Below are positions 1-6,739 of a stretch of 9,471 nucleotides of DNA, piece by piece. The DNA is taken from positions 1-9,471 of the forward strand of contig JBIKKP010000044.1 of NCBI GenBank assembly GCA_044360285.1. Reading direction: 5' to 3'. Made by a program: the position numbers and the translations under genes. Under the pieces are notes generated by a model. That model saw nothing but the letters and a program-made list of their open reading frames with translations. It was not told where the DNA came from and did no database searches. The first letter of the stretch is position 1. Each line of letters starts with the position of its first letter. This stretch comes from UBA2645 sp044360285 (GTDB taxonomy: Bacteria > Pseudomonadota > Alphaproteobacteria > Rickettsiales > UBA1997).

Positions 1-338
1 TCGGCGCCGTTTTGAACAAGAATTTTTACAATTTCTAAATTTGCTTCACGAGCCGCAATGTGTAAAGCCGTAGCACCGCCGATGTTTTGCTTATTTACCA
101 AAGCACTGCCGGCTTTGCTAAAAAAGCCAACACCAACCGCGTCATTATTCGAAACAGCAGACATCAAAGAAGTGATGTCAAGCGCGTCATCGTCAGTGCC
201 ATAGAGCTTAGACATCTGGGCACGCAAACTGTTAGCGCTAAAAATTGCTTGCGCTAAAAATGCAATAATTCCCAGAAGCAAAAACTGTCTTGCAGCCTTT
301 GCTTTCAAGAGCTTGAGTGGTATAATCTTTGCGATCAT
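1..338 (-). CDS. Exported ankyrin-repeat protein, N-terminal part (runs off left edge)
   Basis: This reading frame is open from an ATG at 338 to the window edge, giving 112 complete codons; the C-terminus lies outside. Residues 17-37 form a hydrophobic stretch after a Lys/Arg-rich start (ARQFLLLGIIAFLAQAIF), consistent with a signal peptide or membrane anchor, possibly cleaved near SLRA-QM. The last 25 visible residues read GGATALHIAAREANLEIVKI followed by LVQNGA, a textbook ankyrin repeat (G-TALH-AA---N-EIVK-L---GA). Ankyrin repeats bind other proteins; the partner is unknown. It lies 62 bases after the stop of the other ankyrin gene on the same strand, with no terminator hairpin seen between, so co-transcription is likely. 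No Shine-Dalgarno sequence precedes the ATG. Periplasmic or membrane-anchored location is inferred from the N-terminus. Confidence 0.8.
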   Translation of the reverse strand, partial: MIAKIIPLKLLKAKAARQFLLLGIIAFLAQAIFSANSLRAQMSKLYGTDDDALDITSLMSAVSNNDAVGVGFFSKAGSALVNKQNIGGATALHIAAREANLEIVKILVQNGA

Positions 339-400
339 TAGTGATTTTTTTTGGAAAGAATTTTGAAAAGAATTTTAGCGTGTTTCTGTGATGAAAAAAT

Positions 401-1603
401 TTATTTCCAACGATTTTCCAATTCTTTTATTAGAGATTGCTCGTCTGGCTCATAAGGTTTTTCAATCCACGGTTTTGCTCCGCTTTTTAATAAAAATTTT
501 GCCACCACTTCTTGTTTATAACGATAAGCAAAAGTCAAAGCCGTTGCCCCGTCATTACTCATCTCATTTGCGTCAACACCACGTGAAATCAGCATTTCAA
601 CCGCAGGTAAAAAGCCAGCGCGCGCCGCATACATCAGGTAGGTTTGTCCAAGGACATCACGATAATCTAAGTTCAAGTCATTATTTACCAACATCTCGAA
701 AGCTTTAAAGTCACGCATTTCAATTGCGATTGTCGCTGGATTGTAGCCAAGCGCGTTTGGCATTTCTAAATCTGCCCCCTTAGCAATTATTGCAGCAATC
801 ATTGGATAGCGGCGAAGCAAGATTGAATAGGTCAAAAGCGTATCACCTTCTGGATTTGTGACATTGGGATTTTCAACGTTTTTGTAGGCAGCATTGAAAT
901 TTTCGATACTTTCTGCGTAGTTGCCATAGGTGATAGAGCCAAACAAAATTTCGACTTTTTGGCGCATCGTCATTTCAAGTGGAATATGCAAATTATCTGA
1001 AGTGCGATAATTATTCAAAAGCGGCACAGCTGGCGCCTCGTCGGTAATAAAGGGATTTAAATTTTTTCTTTGCGGCATGGCAATTTCGTCGTCTTGTAAG
1101 AAATCTTCATCAGAGCTTTCTGCGTCAAGATTGTCATATTTCTTAGCCTTCTGCAGATATTTTTCGCGCAACTCTTCCAAACTTTTTTGCATTTCTTCGT
1201 AAGAAATTTCTGGAACTTTTGTAGCTTTTTTTGTCGTTTTCCTTTTCTTCGCAACGCGCTTTTTAACTGGCTTCTTAGCTGGTTTGGCAACTGCTTTTTT
1301 TTGCTTTATTTGCGGCGCAACAGCTGGCGGTTTTGGCGTTTTATTAATCAGCGGGGCAATCTTTTCACTGACTATATTTTGCACCTTACCTGGAATTGCT
1401 GAGATAACCTTAATCACCGGAGAGGCTTCTGTTTGTTGGCTTTGCGATGCTTCTTCTGACTTTACTTCAACAACTTTTTTTTCATCAACATTGTCTAAAC
1501 CAAGCGATTCAACATCAATTTTTGCCGCAGCATCTTCCAGGGCAAAAACAGTTTCTGGCGAGCTAAAAAAAACCGCGATGATGATGAGGAAGACTCGCAA
1601 CAT
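401..1603 (-). CDS. Secreted ankyrin-repeat protein with Lys/Pro-rich linker
   Basis: A 400-residue protein. Residues 1-21 are a Sec-type signal peptide with an AXA-like end (TVFA before LED). Residues 22-85 are acidic and probably disordered. Residues 88-129 are strikingly rich in Lys, Pro and Ala (for example KKPVKKRVAKKRKTTKKATK), resembling histone H1-like tails or the periplasmic Pro/Lys spacers of TonB. Residues 132-158 are a likely charged helix or coiled coil. From about 218 to 380 there are roughly four ankyrin repeats, including GQTYLMYAARAGFLPAVEML and DGATALTFAYRYKQEVVAKF. The gene starts 17 bases after the yidD stop and is followed by another ankyrin gene, so it probably belongs to the ligA-yidD transcription unit. 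The precise role is unknown; a periplasmic scaffold or an exported host-interacting protein are both possible. The basic linker could bind peptidoglycan, nucleic acid or acidic lipids, but this is inference. Confidence 0.85.
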   Translation of the reverse strand: MLRVFLIIIAVFFSSPETVFALEDAAAKIDVESLGLDNVDEKKVVEVKSEEASQSQQTEASPVIKVISAIPGKVQNIVSEKIAPLINKTPKPPAVAPQIKQKKAVAKPAKKPVKKRVAKKRKTTKKATKVPEISYEEMQKSLEELREKYLQKAKKYDNLDAESSDEDFLQDDEIAMPQRKNLNPFITDEAPAVPLLNNYRTSDNLHIPLEMTMRQKVEILFGSITYGNYAESIENFNAAYKNVENPNVTNPEGDTLLTYSILLRRYPMIAAIIAKGADLEMPNALGYNPATIAIEMRDFKAFEMLVNNDLNLDYRDVLGQTYLMYAARAGFLPAVEMLISRGVDANEMSNDGATALTFAYRYKQEVVAKFLLKSGAKPWIEKPYEPDEQSLIKELENRWK

Positions 1604-1620
1604 TAAAATTTGTAAAGGCT

Positions 1621-1851
1621 CTATTTAACTGGATCGAAGCCAGATTTTTTTGAAATGGGATTGCATTTTGCGATGCGACAAATTCCAAGAAAGAAACCTT
1701 TTATCAAACCTTTTTTCTCAATGGCTTCAATTGTGTATTGAGAGCAAGAAGGCAGAAAGCGGCATTTGTGCCAGCCCAGCAATGGCGAGAGTACAAGCTG
1801 GTAAAAGCGAATAAAAGTAATCGCTAATTTTTGCGCCAAATTCTTTCCCAT
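1621..1851 (-). CDS. yidD: YidD, membrane protein insertion efficiency factor
   Basis: This 76-residue protein matches the small YidD family, which assists YidC-dependent insertion of inner-membrane proteins at the cytoplasmic face. Visible family features are the amphipathic N-terminus (ITFIRFYQLVLSPLLG), the CRFLPSCSQY motif with Cys30 and Cys36, the RIAKCNP motif with Cys63, and the GFDPV ending. Length is typical or slightly short. The gene begins inside the 3' end of ligA, overlapping it by 28 bases in another frame. Its ATG is preceded by GAGGAAGA, the only Shine-Dalgarno-like sequence ahead of any gene in the window, which fits translation re-initiation from within ligA. In many bacteria yidD sits in the rpmH-rnpA-yidC cluster; here it is detached. 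Confidence 0.96.
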   Translation of the reverse strand: MGKNLAQKLAITFIRFYQLVLSPLLGWHKCRFLPSCSQYTIEAIEKKGLIKGFFLGICRIAKCNPISKKSGFDPVK

Positions 1852-3938
1852 TCTTCCTCATTTAAAATTTTTAGGCCCAACTCTTGAGCCTTTTTCAGCT
1901 TAGATCCAGCATCATCGCCCACAACAACGAAATCGGTTTTGGCAGAAATCGAACCAACAACTTTCATGCCTAAATCTTCCGCTTTTTTCTTCGCTTCAGC
2001 GCGCGTCATTTTGTCTAAACTTCCGGTAAAAATTATTGACTTTCCGGCAAATTCTGAGTCGAAGATTTTTGGCACGCAGTCTTGAATTTCTAGGCACGGC
2101 TCGAGATCTAAAAACATCGCCAAACTTTTTTCATCGCGAAAATAATCTAAAATTGCCTGCGCCATTTTTTCGCCAATTCCGTCAAGTGCAACAAAATCGA
2201 CGTAAGTTTGATTCTGCGCCAAGCCTTGTAAATCAAGCTTTACGAGACTTAGCATCGAATTTTTAAAATTTTCGTAAGAGATAAAATGCTGCGCTAAGAG
2301 CTTAGCAGTGCTTTCGCCAACATGTCTGATGCCAATTGCGTAGATGAATTTTTCGAGGGAAATTTTTCGTTTAGAGTTGATGGCAAAAAAGAGATTTTCA
2401 ACCGACTTCTCTCCCCAACCAAGCTTAGAGAGTAAAGGGTTATCTGAGTTTTTTTCCGCTTCTTCCAGTTTAAAAATATCGGCAAAATTTTTGATACGCC
2501 CTTCGGCAAAAAAGTTTTCGATCTGCTTTTTACCAAGACCAGTAATATCAAAGGCATCCTTTGAAACAAAATGCTTAATTGTTTCTTTTAGCTGCGCGTC
2601 GCAAGCCATACCATTTAAGCAGCGCAGCACCACATCATCATCCTGACTTTTACCGACTTCTCCGCCGCAAACTGGACAATTTTTTGGAAAAATAAATTTC
2701 TGCGCATTGCTTTGGCGCTTAGTTAAATCAACTTCCACAACCTGCGGAATCACGTCGCCAGCACGTTGAACCATCACAACATCAGCAATTCGAATATCTT
2801 TTCGCTCAATTTCTTCGCAATTATGTAACGTTGCACGCGCCACCATAACGCCGCCAATGTTGACTGGTTGAAGCTCGGCAACTGGTGTTAAGGCGCCGGT
2901 TCTTCCAACTTGAATGATGATATTTTTGATTTCTGTCATCGCTTTTTGCGCAGGAAATTTATGAGCAATGGCAAAACGCGGACTGCGCGCAACATAACCC
3001 AAACGTTCTTGCAGCGCAAAGTCATTAACTTTGTAAACCATGCCATCTAAGTCGTAATCGAGTTGATAGCGCTGTGTCGAGATTTTTTCGTAATGCGTTA
3101 GAACCTCTTCTACGTTGGCGCAAAGCTTGGAATTAGGTTCGCATGAAAATCCAAATTCTTGTAATTTTTGGTGAAGTTGTGCTTGTGAAGTGCAAATAAA
3201 ATCAGCGGAAACTTCACCAACGCCATAAGCAAAATAACGCAATTTTCTGCCGGCGGTAATTTCAGCATCAAGCTGACGAAGCGAACCAGCTGCTGCGTTG
3301 CGAGGGTTAGCAAAAATTTTTGCACCCTGCTCTTCTTGGTATTTATTGAGCAAATCGAAATCTTTTTTTCCCATGTAAATCTCACCGCGAATTTCAAAAA
3401 CTTTTGGTGGATTTGCGCTGCGAATTTGTGTGACAAAATTGCTAACCGTTCTTGCATTTTGCGTGACATCTTCACCTTCAAAACCATCGCCGCGCGTTGC
3501 TACATAGACCAGTTTGCCGTTTTCATAACGTGCACAAAAAGACAATCCGTCAATTTTTGTCTCGCAAAAAAATTCGATATTTTGCTGTTTTTCAAAGCTG
3601 AACAAATCGTCATTTTCTGTTTTTTTATCAAAGCCAAGAAAGCGATTTACGCGCGCAGCAAAGTCATGAATATCTTGCGAATCAAAGCCGTTAGACAGCG
3701 ACAGCATTGGTTTGCTGTGTTTTATCTTGGAGAAAATATCGAGAGTTTTTGCGCCAACTTTTTCAATTTTTTCTTGCTCAAAAAATTGCGGAAATTCGCT
3801 GCGAAGTGCTTCAAGTTTCTTGCGCAATTCATCATATTTTTCGTCAGAAATTATTGGCGCATCAAAAGTGTGATAAGCCTCGTCATGCCTTGCCAGCTCT
3901 TGCTTTAACTCTTCTATTTCTTTTTGAACATTGCGCAT
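1824..3938 (-). CDS. ligA: NAD+-dependent DNA ligase LigA
   Basis: LigA seals nicks during replication and repair, using NAD+ to form an enzyme-AMP intermediate. The 704-residue length is close to the usual 660-700. Domains in order: Ia NAD+-binding region (about 1-65, with DEAYHTFDAPIISDEKYDEL); adenylation domain with the KxDG motif TKIDG, making Lys128 the nucleotidyl-accepting lysine; further nucleotidyltransferase motifs EIRGEIYM (182-189), LDGMVYKV and AIAHKFPA; OB fold (about 330-415); a Cys4 zinc finger with Cys421, Cys424, Cys440 and Cys446; helix-hairpin-helix region (about 460-600, with GIGIRHVGE-like and LDGIGEKMA segments); and a C-terminal BRCT domain (about 626-704). Nothing essential is missing. 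Its ATG lies 1 base after the stop of the MnhE-like gene, and its end overlaps yidD, indicating translational coupling on both sides. Confidence 0.98.
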   Translation of the reverse strand: MRNVQKEIEELKQELARHDEAYHTFDAPIISDEKYDELRKKLEALRSEFPQFFEQEKIEKVGAKTLDIFSKIKHSKPMLSLSNGFDSQDIHDFAARVNRFLGFDKKTENDDLFSFEKQQNIEFFCETKIDGLSFCARYENGKLVYVATRGDGFEGEDVTQNARTVSNFVTQIRSANPPKVFEIRGEIYMGKKDFDLLNKYQEEQGAKIFANPRNAAAGSLRQLDAEITAGRKLRYFAYGVGEVSADFICTSQAQLHQKLQEFGFSCEPNSKLCANVEEVLTHYEKISTQRYQLDYDLDGMVYKVNDFALQERLGYVARSPRFAIAHKFPAQKAMTEIKNIIIQVGRTGALTPVAELQPVNIGGVMVARATLHNCEEIERKDIRIADVVMVQRAGDVIPQVVEVDLTKRQSNAQKFIFPKNCPVCGGEVGKSQDDDVVLRCLNGMACDAQLKETIKHFVSKDAFDITGLGKKQIENFFAEGRIKNFADIFKLEEAEKNSDNPLLSKLGWGEKSVENLFFAINSKRKISLEKFIYAIGIRHVGESTAKLLAQHFISYENFKNSMLSLVKLDLQGLAQNQTYVDFVALDGIGEKMAQAILDYFRDEKSLAMFLDLEPCLEIQDCVPKIFDSEFAGKSIIFTGSLDKMTRAEAKKKAEDLGMKVVGSISAKTDFVVVGDDAGSKLKKAQELGLKILNEEEWERIWRKN

Positions 3939-3939
3939 T

Positions 3940-4437
3940 TTAGACCAATTTATCGTCGTTAGTTTCTTCCAAACTTAAGCAAGTTTTCTGCAAGTCGAAT
4001 TTGTCAAAAAATTTTTCATCAATTGCATGGATTACAAACTCACTGTCATCGTCTTTTGCTTCAAGACATAAAAGGCCGCAAGTCATGTTTATTGTGGCAA
4101 TTAAAAGCGCGGGATTGAAATCAAACTTCTTTTTAATCACCGCTTTACACAAAGTGGGCTGGAATTTTTTTGAACCAAAAGCCAAGGCAATTATCAGGAC
4201 AATTGAGCCAGAAAAATTCTTCACAAAAATGCTAAAAAAATGCCGGTAAAAACCAAAGCTCAGATAAAGCAATTCGCTGTTTTTTTCAATCAACCCAATC
4301 TTCGCTGAAATAACAGCTACAAGCACGCAAGATACTAATCCAAAGCAAACGTAGGGCACAGAAAAAACGCCAAAAGACAACATGAAAAGCACCCAGCAAG
4401 CAAGTAGAAATAAAAATAAATTGAAGATATTGATCAT
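3940..4437 (-). CDS. MnhE/MrpE-like cation/proton antiporter subunit E
   Basis: A 165-residue membrane protein with hydrophobic segments near residues 4-20, 27-47 and 57-88, followed by a soluble C-terminal half. Length, topology and the segment ATINMTCGLLCLEAKDDDSEFVIHAID (around 114-140, shown here only by its key parts: ATI-MT-G, then FVIHAID) resemble subunit E of multisubunit Na+/H+ antiporters (Mnh/Mrp), where the family shows a TLTPGT motif followed by a vHald segment. Here the TPGT core has become TCGL, so the match is divergent. No other antiporter subunits are visible nearby, so it may act with subunits encoded elsewhere or have a changed role. It is the first gene of the minus-strand string and ends 1 base before ligA. 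The family call rests on pattern recognition only. Confidence 0.62.
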   Translation of the reverse strand: MINIFNLFLFLLACWVLFMLSFGVFSVPYVCFGLVSCVLVAVISAKIGLIEKNSELLYLSFGFYRHFFSIFVKNFSGSIVLIIALAFGSKKFQPTLCKAVIKKKFDFNPALLIATINMTCGLLCLEAKDDDSEFVIHAIDEKFFDKFDLQKTCLSLEETNDDKLV

Positions 4438-4490
4438 CGTTAGTTAGGCTGATTTAGCGCACCTTAGCGACACAAAAATTTTCCAAAAAA
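4438..4490. promoter_or_regulatory. Short divergent intergenic region between MnhE-like gene and ribH
   Basis: Only 53 bases separate the two divergent start codons, so the promoters for both the ligA string and ribH must lie here or reach into the neighbouring coding sequences. I see no convincing -35/-10 pair, operator or FMN riboswitch; the space is too small for an FMN aptamer. The role is inferred from gene orientation. Confidence 0.4.
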
Positions 4491-4913
4491 ATGAAAAAAA
4501 TTCTGATCATCCAAGCTGATTTCTACAAACATATTTCCGCGCTTTTGCTTGAAGGCGCAACCAAAAAAATCAAAGAATTGGGATTTGATTATGAAGCAAT
4601 CACAGTGCCAGGAGCCTTAGAAATTCCAACTGTCATCGCCCTTGCTGAAGAAACAGAAAAATACGCTGGCTACGTTGCGCTAGGCTGCGTGATTCGCGGC
4701 GAAACTTCGCATTATGACATCGTTGCAAACGAGAGTGCGCGCGGCTTGATGAAACTTTCTTTGAAGAAAAAATTAGCGATTGGCAACGGAATTCTCACTG
4801 TCGAAAATGAAGCTCAGGCCATTGTAAGAGCTGATCCAAAGCAAAAAGATAAGGGTGGCTTTGCTGCAAATGCCTGCGCTTCAATGATAAAGATCAGAGA
4901 AAAATTGAGCTAA
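4491..4913 (+). CDS. ribH: 6,7-dimethyl-8-ribityllumazine synthase
   Basis: RibH condenses 5-amino-6-(D-ribitylamino)uracil with 3,4-dihydroxy-2-butanone 4-phosphate, the penultimate step of riboflavin synthesis, in the cytoplasm. The 140-residue protein carries the family motifs VPGALEIP (39-46), GCVIRGETSHYD (65-76, with the conserved His74 and the phosphate-binding GET), and GNGILTVENEAQA followed by the conserved Arg113. It is slightly short compared with the common 150-160 residues, mainly at the N-terminus, but complete. It is the only riboflavin gene in the window, so the pathway is not clustered here. It stands alone on the plus strand, convergent with coq7 with just 2 bases between stop codons. 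No Shine-Dalgarno sequence: the ATG follows TTCCAAAAAA. Confidence 0.97.
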   Translation: MKKILIIQADFYKHISALLLEGATKKIKELGFDYEAITVPGALEIPTVIALAEETEKYAGYVALGCVIRGETSHYDIVANESARGLMKLSLKKKLAIGNGILTVENEAQAIVRADPKQKDKGGFAANACASMIKIREKLS

Positions 4914-4915
4914 AA

Positions 4916-5479
4916 TTAGATTTTTTTTGAGGTCAAAATCGCAAACTTAGTCGTAAGTTTAATTAATTTCGAAAGCGGCGCAAAACCCTTCAAATCTGCG
5001 GCTTGATGCTCATATCCAATGTCGCGATGCTCAAGTTCTTCATCACGAAATTGCGCAATTTTCTTCTTCAATTCCGCGATTTCACCACGCTCATTTTCAC
5101 CTAAAAAATTTTCCTCGGCGTTCAGCGTTTCAAGCTGTGATTGGTAATGCTCGTCAATTGTTTCTTCAACAGCGGTGGTGCAAGTCATCGCCGCTTTTTT
5201 GTCGGCAAATGCGGTGAGAAACCCAAGCGCAAATCCACCAATTTTCCACACTGGCTGCATAATAGTTGGTCGCACTTTTTCTTTTTTTAGCAAGGCGTCG
5301 AAATAATCGAAATGGACATCTTCTTGCTTTTTCATGTACTCAACCAGCTTAACGCTCTCTTGATCGCCCTTCAACTTAAACGCAGCGATTTGTCCGTCAT
5401 AAATCACCTTCGCGCCGAACTCGCCGGCGTGATCAACGCGGATGATTGAGCGGAGTTTTTTTTGAAAGTTGTTGGTCAT
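4916..5479 (-). CDS. coq7: Coq7-type demethoxyubiquinone hydroxylase
   Basis: Coq7 is a membrane-associated di-iron monooxygenase that carries out the last ring hydroxylation of ubiquinone synthesis, so its presence implies aerobic respiration. The 187-residue protein shows the carboxylate ligands expected of the family: Glu20 in RVDHAGEFGA, Glu53 and His56 in EDVH, Glu105 in VEETIDEHY, and Glu148 with His151 in EELEHRD. The hydrophobic stretch around 78-92 is the probable membrane-associating helix. The length matches the short alphaproteobacterial/mitochondrial type. It lies 65 bases downstream of ychF on the same strand, with a GC-rich insert between, and converges on ribH. Confidence 0.96.
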   Translation of the reverse strand: MTNNFQKKLRSIIRVDHAGEFGAKVIYDGQIAAFKLKGDQESVKLVEYMKKQEDVHFDYFDALLKKEKVRPTIMQPVWKIGGFALGFLTAFADKKAAMTCTTAVEETIDEHYQSQLETLNAEENFLGENERGEIAELKKKIAQFRDEELEHRDIGYEHQAADLKGFAPLSKLIKLTTKFAILTSKKI

Positions 5480-5508
5480 GCGTTTAAATTATTTCATGTC
5501 ACCTTGAA

Positions 5509-5537
5509 GCCTGCCCGCGGGGGACGTTGCTCGAGGC
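5509..5537. repeat. GC-rich intergenic insert, possible palindromic element
   Basis: Within the 65 bases between ychF and coq7, a 29-base core has 23 G/C bases, in sharp contrast with its AT-rich flanks. It contains the self-complementary CCCGCGGG and CTCGAG and is closed by GCCT at the left and AGGC at the right. The flanks also carry a loose inverted match (GTTTAA at the coq7 side, TTAAAC at the ychF side). The composition suggests a small inserted repeat, but there is only one copy in the window and no strong long stem, so its nature is uncertain. Confidence 0.3.
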
Positions 5538-5544
5538 ATCATAC

Positions 5545-6642
5545 TTAAACATTAAATCTAAAATGAAAAACATCACCATCTTGTGTGATGTAATCTTTTC
5601 CCTCTAAGCGCAATTTGCCTGCGTTTTTCGCGCCTTCTTCGCCGTTTAGCGCAACGTAATCTTCGTAAGAAATTGTCTCGGCGCGAATGAATCCTTTTTC
5701 AAAATCAGTGTGAATTGCTCCCGCGGCTTTTGGTGCAGATGAGCCTTTTTTCAGCGTCCAAGCATGACATTCTTTTGGACCAACGGTGAAGAAAGTGATC
5801 AATTCAAGTAATTTGTAAGAACTGCGAATAATCTGCGAAAGCCCGGTTTCTTTGAGTCCAAGCGACTCGAGGAATTCTTGTTTTTCTTCCGCACTTTCCA
5901 GCGAAGAAACTTCCGCTTCAACTTGCGCGCAGATTTTCAAAACTTGGTAAGAATTTTTTTTGCCAAATTCTTCAACAAGTTGTGAGTATTTATTTCCGGC
6001 AAGTTCGTGCTCTTTCAAGTTACAAACAAAAAGCTGCGGCTTGGAAGTTATCAGCTGCAAACTCTTCAAAACTTTTTCATCTTCTGCTGATTTTATTTCA
6101 ACCAAACGCGCGGCCTTACCATCTTTAAGCACAGTAAGCACGCGCTTCGCCATCTCAACTTGTGCGGCGATTTCTTTTTCTAGTTTTGCTTTTTTCTCAA
6201 GTGATGGAATGCGTTTTTCTAAACTTTCCATGTCAGCAATAATCAGCTCGAGCTGAATTAATTCAATGTCGCGCAGTGGATCAACACCGCCTTCAACGTG
6301 GGTGATATTTTCATCTTCAAAGCAACGAACAACATTGATGATTGCGTCAACTTCGCGAATGTGCGAAAGAAATTGATTGCCCAGACCCTCGCCTTTGCTG
6401 GCTCCACGCACCAATCCGGCGATGTCCACAAATTCAATTTGTGCTGGAATAATTTTTTGTGAGCCGGCGATTTTTGTTAACTTTTCGATACGTTCATCAG
6501 GAACATCAACGCGACCAAGATTTGGTTCGATGGTACAGAAAGGATAATTTGCAGCTTGTGCAGCAGCGGTTTGTGTTAGTGCGTTAAACAAAGTTGATTT
6601 TCCGACATTTGGTAAACCAACGATTCCACATTGAAGAGACAT
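5545..6642 (-). CDS. ychF: Redox-regulated ribosome-associated ATPase YchF/OLA1
   Basis: YchF is an Obg-family P-loop protein that prefers ATP to GTP and binds ribosomes. I choose the ATG at 6642, giving 365 residues, because MSLQCGIVGLPNVGKSTLFN matches the usual family start and length; the frame is open upstream to an ATG at 6705, but the extra 21 residues look like translated AT-rich leader. Visible motifs are the P-loop GLPNVGKST (9-17), Walker B/G3 DIAGLV (73-78) followed by GASKGEGLGNQFL, a helical charged insert at about 140-170, NLKE (208-211) in place of the GTPase NKxD, which is the change tied to ATP specificity, and the C-terminal TGS-like domain with GAIHTDFEKGFIRAE. It is complete, lies divergent from mltA, and coq7 follows on the same strand. 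Confidence 0.97.
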   Translation of the reverse strand: MSLQCGIVGLPNVGKSTLFNALTQTAAAQAANYPFCTIEPNLGRVDVPDERIEKLTKIAGSQKIIPAQIEFVDIAGLVRGASKGEGLGNQFLSHIREVDAIINVVRCFEDENITHVEGGVDPLRDIELIQLELIIADMESLEKRIPSLEKKAKLEKEIAAQVEMAKRVLTVLKDGKAARLVEIKSAEDEKVLKSLQLITSKPQLFVCNLKEHELAGNKYSQLVEEFGKKNSYQVLKICAQVEAEVSSLESAEEKQEFLESLGLKETGLSQIIRSSYKLLELITFFTVGPKECHAWTLKKGSSAPKAAGAIHTDFEKGFIRAETISYEDYVALNGEEGAKNAGKLRLEGKDYITQDGDVFHFRFNV

Positions 6643-6739
6643 GAAAAAAAATTTTAGATTTAAGTTTTCGCTTTTAGGAAATTTAAAGAATTTTCCGCGC
6701 GACAATTTTTTCTAAATCACTTTTCTAAATCGTAAATTC
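6643..6739. promoter_or_regulatory. Divergent ychF/mltA intergenic region with tandem repeat
   Basis: These 97 AT-rich bases must hold the start signals for ychF (minus) and mltA (plus). The 11-mer TTTTCTAAATC occurs twice with a 13-base period (6708-6718 and 6721-6731), ending 8 bases before the mltA ATG. It could be part of a regulatory site or simple AT-rich slippage. I see no clear -35/-10 pair and no Shine-Dalgarno sequence for either gene. Confidence 0.4.

Noticed and set aside
388..708. Plus-strand frames opposite the ankyrin, ligA and ychF genes (for example 388-708, 1284-1628, 3336-3908, 5960-6256)
   Set aside because: All are antisense to well-supported genes, match no family and have low-complexity composition.
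6643..6705. Longer ychF start at 6705 adding 21 residues
   Set aside because: The extra residues are Lys/Phe-rich translations of an AT-rich leader, and the shorter start gives the standard YchF N-terminus and length.
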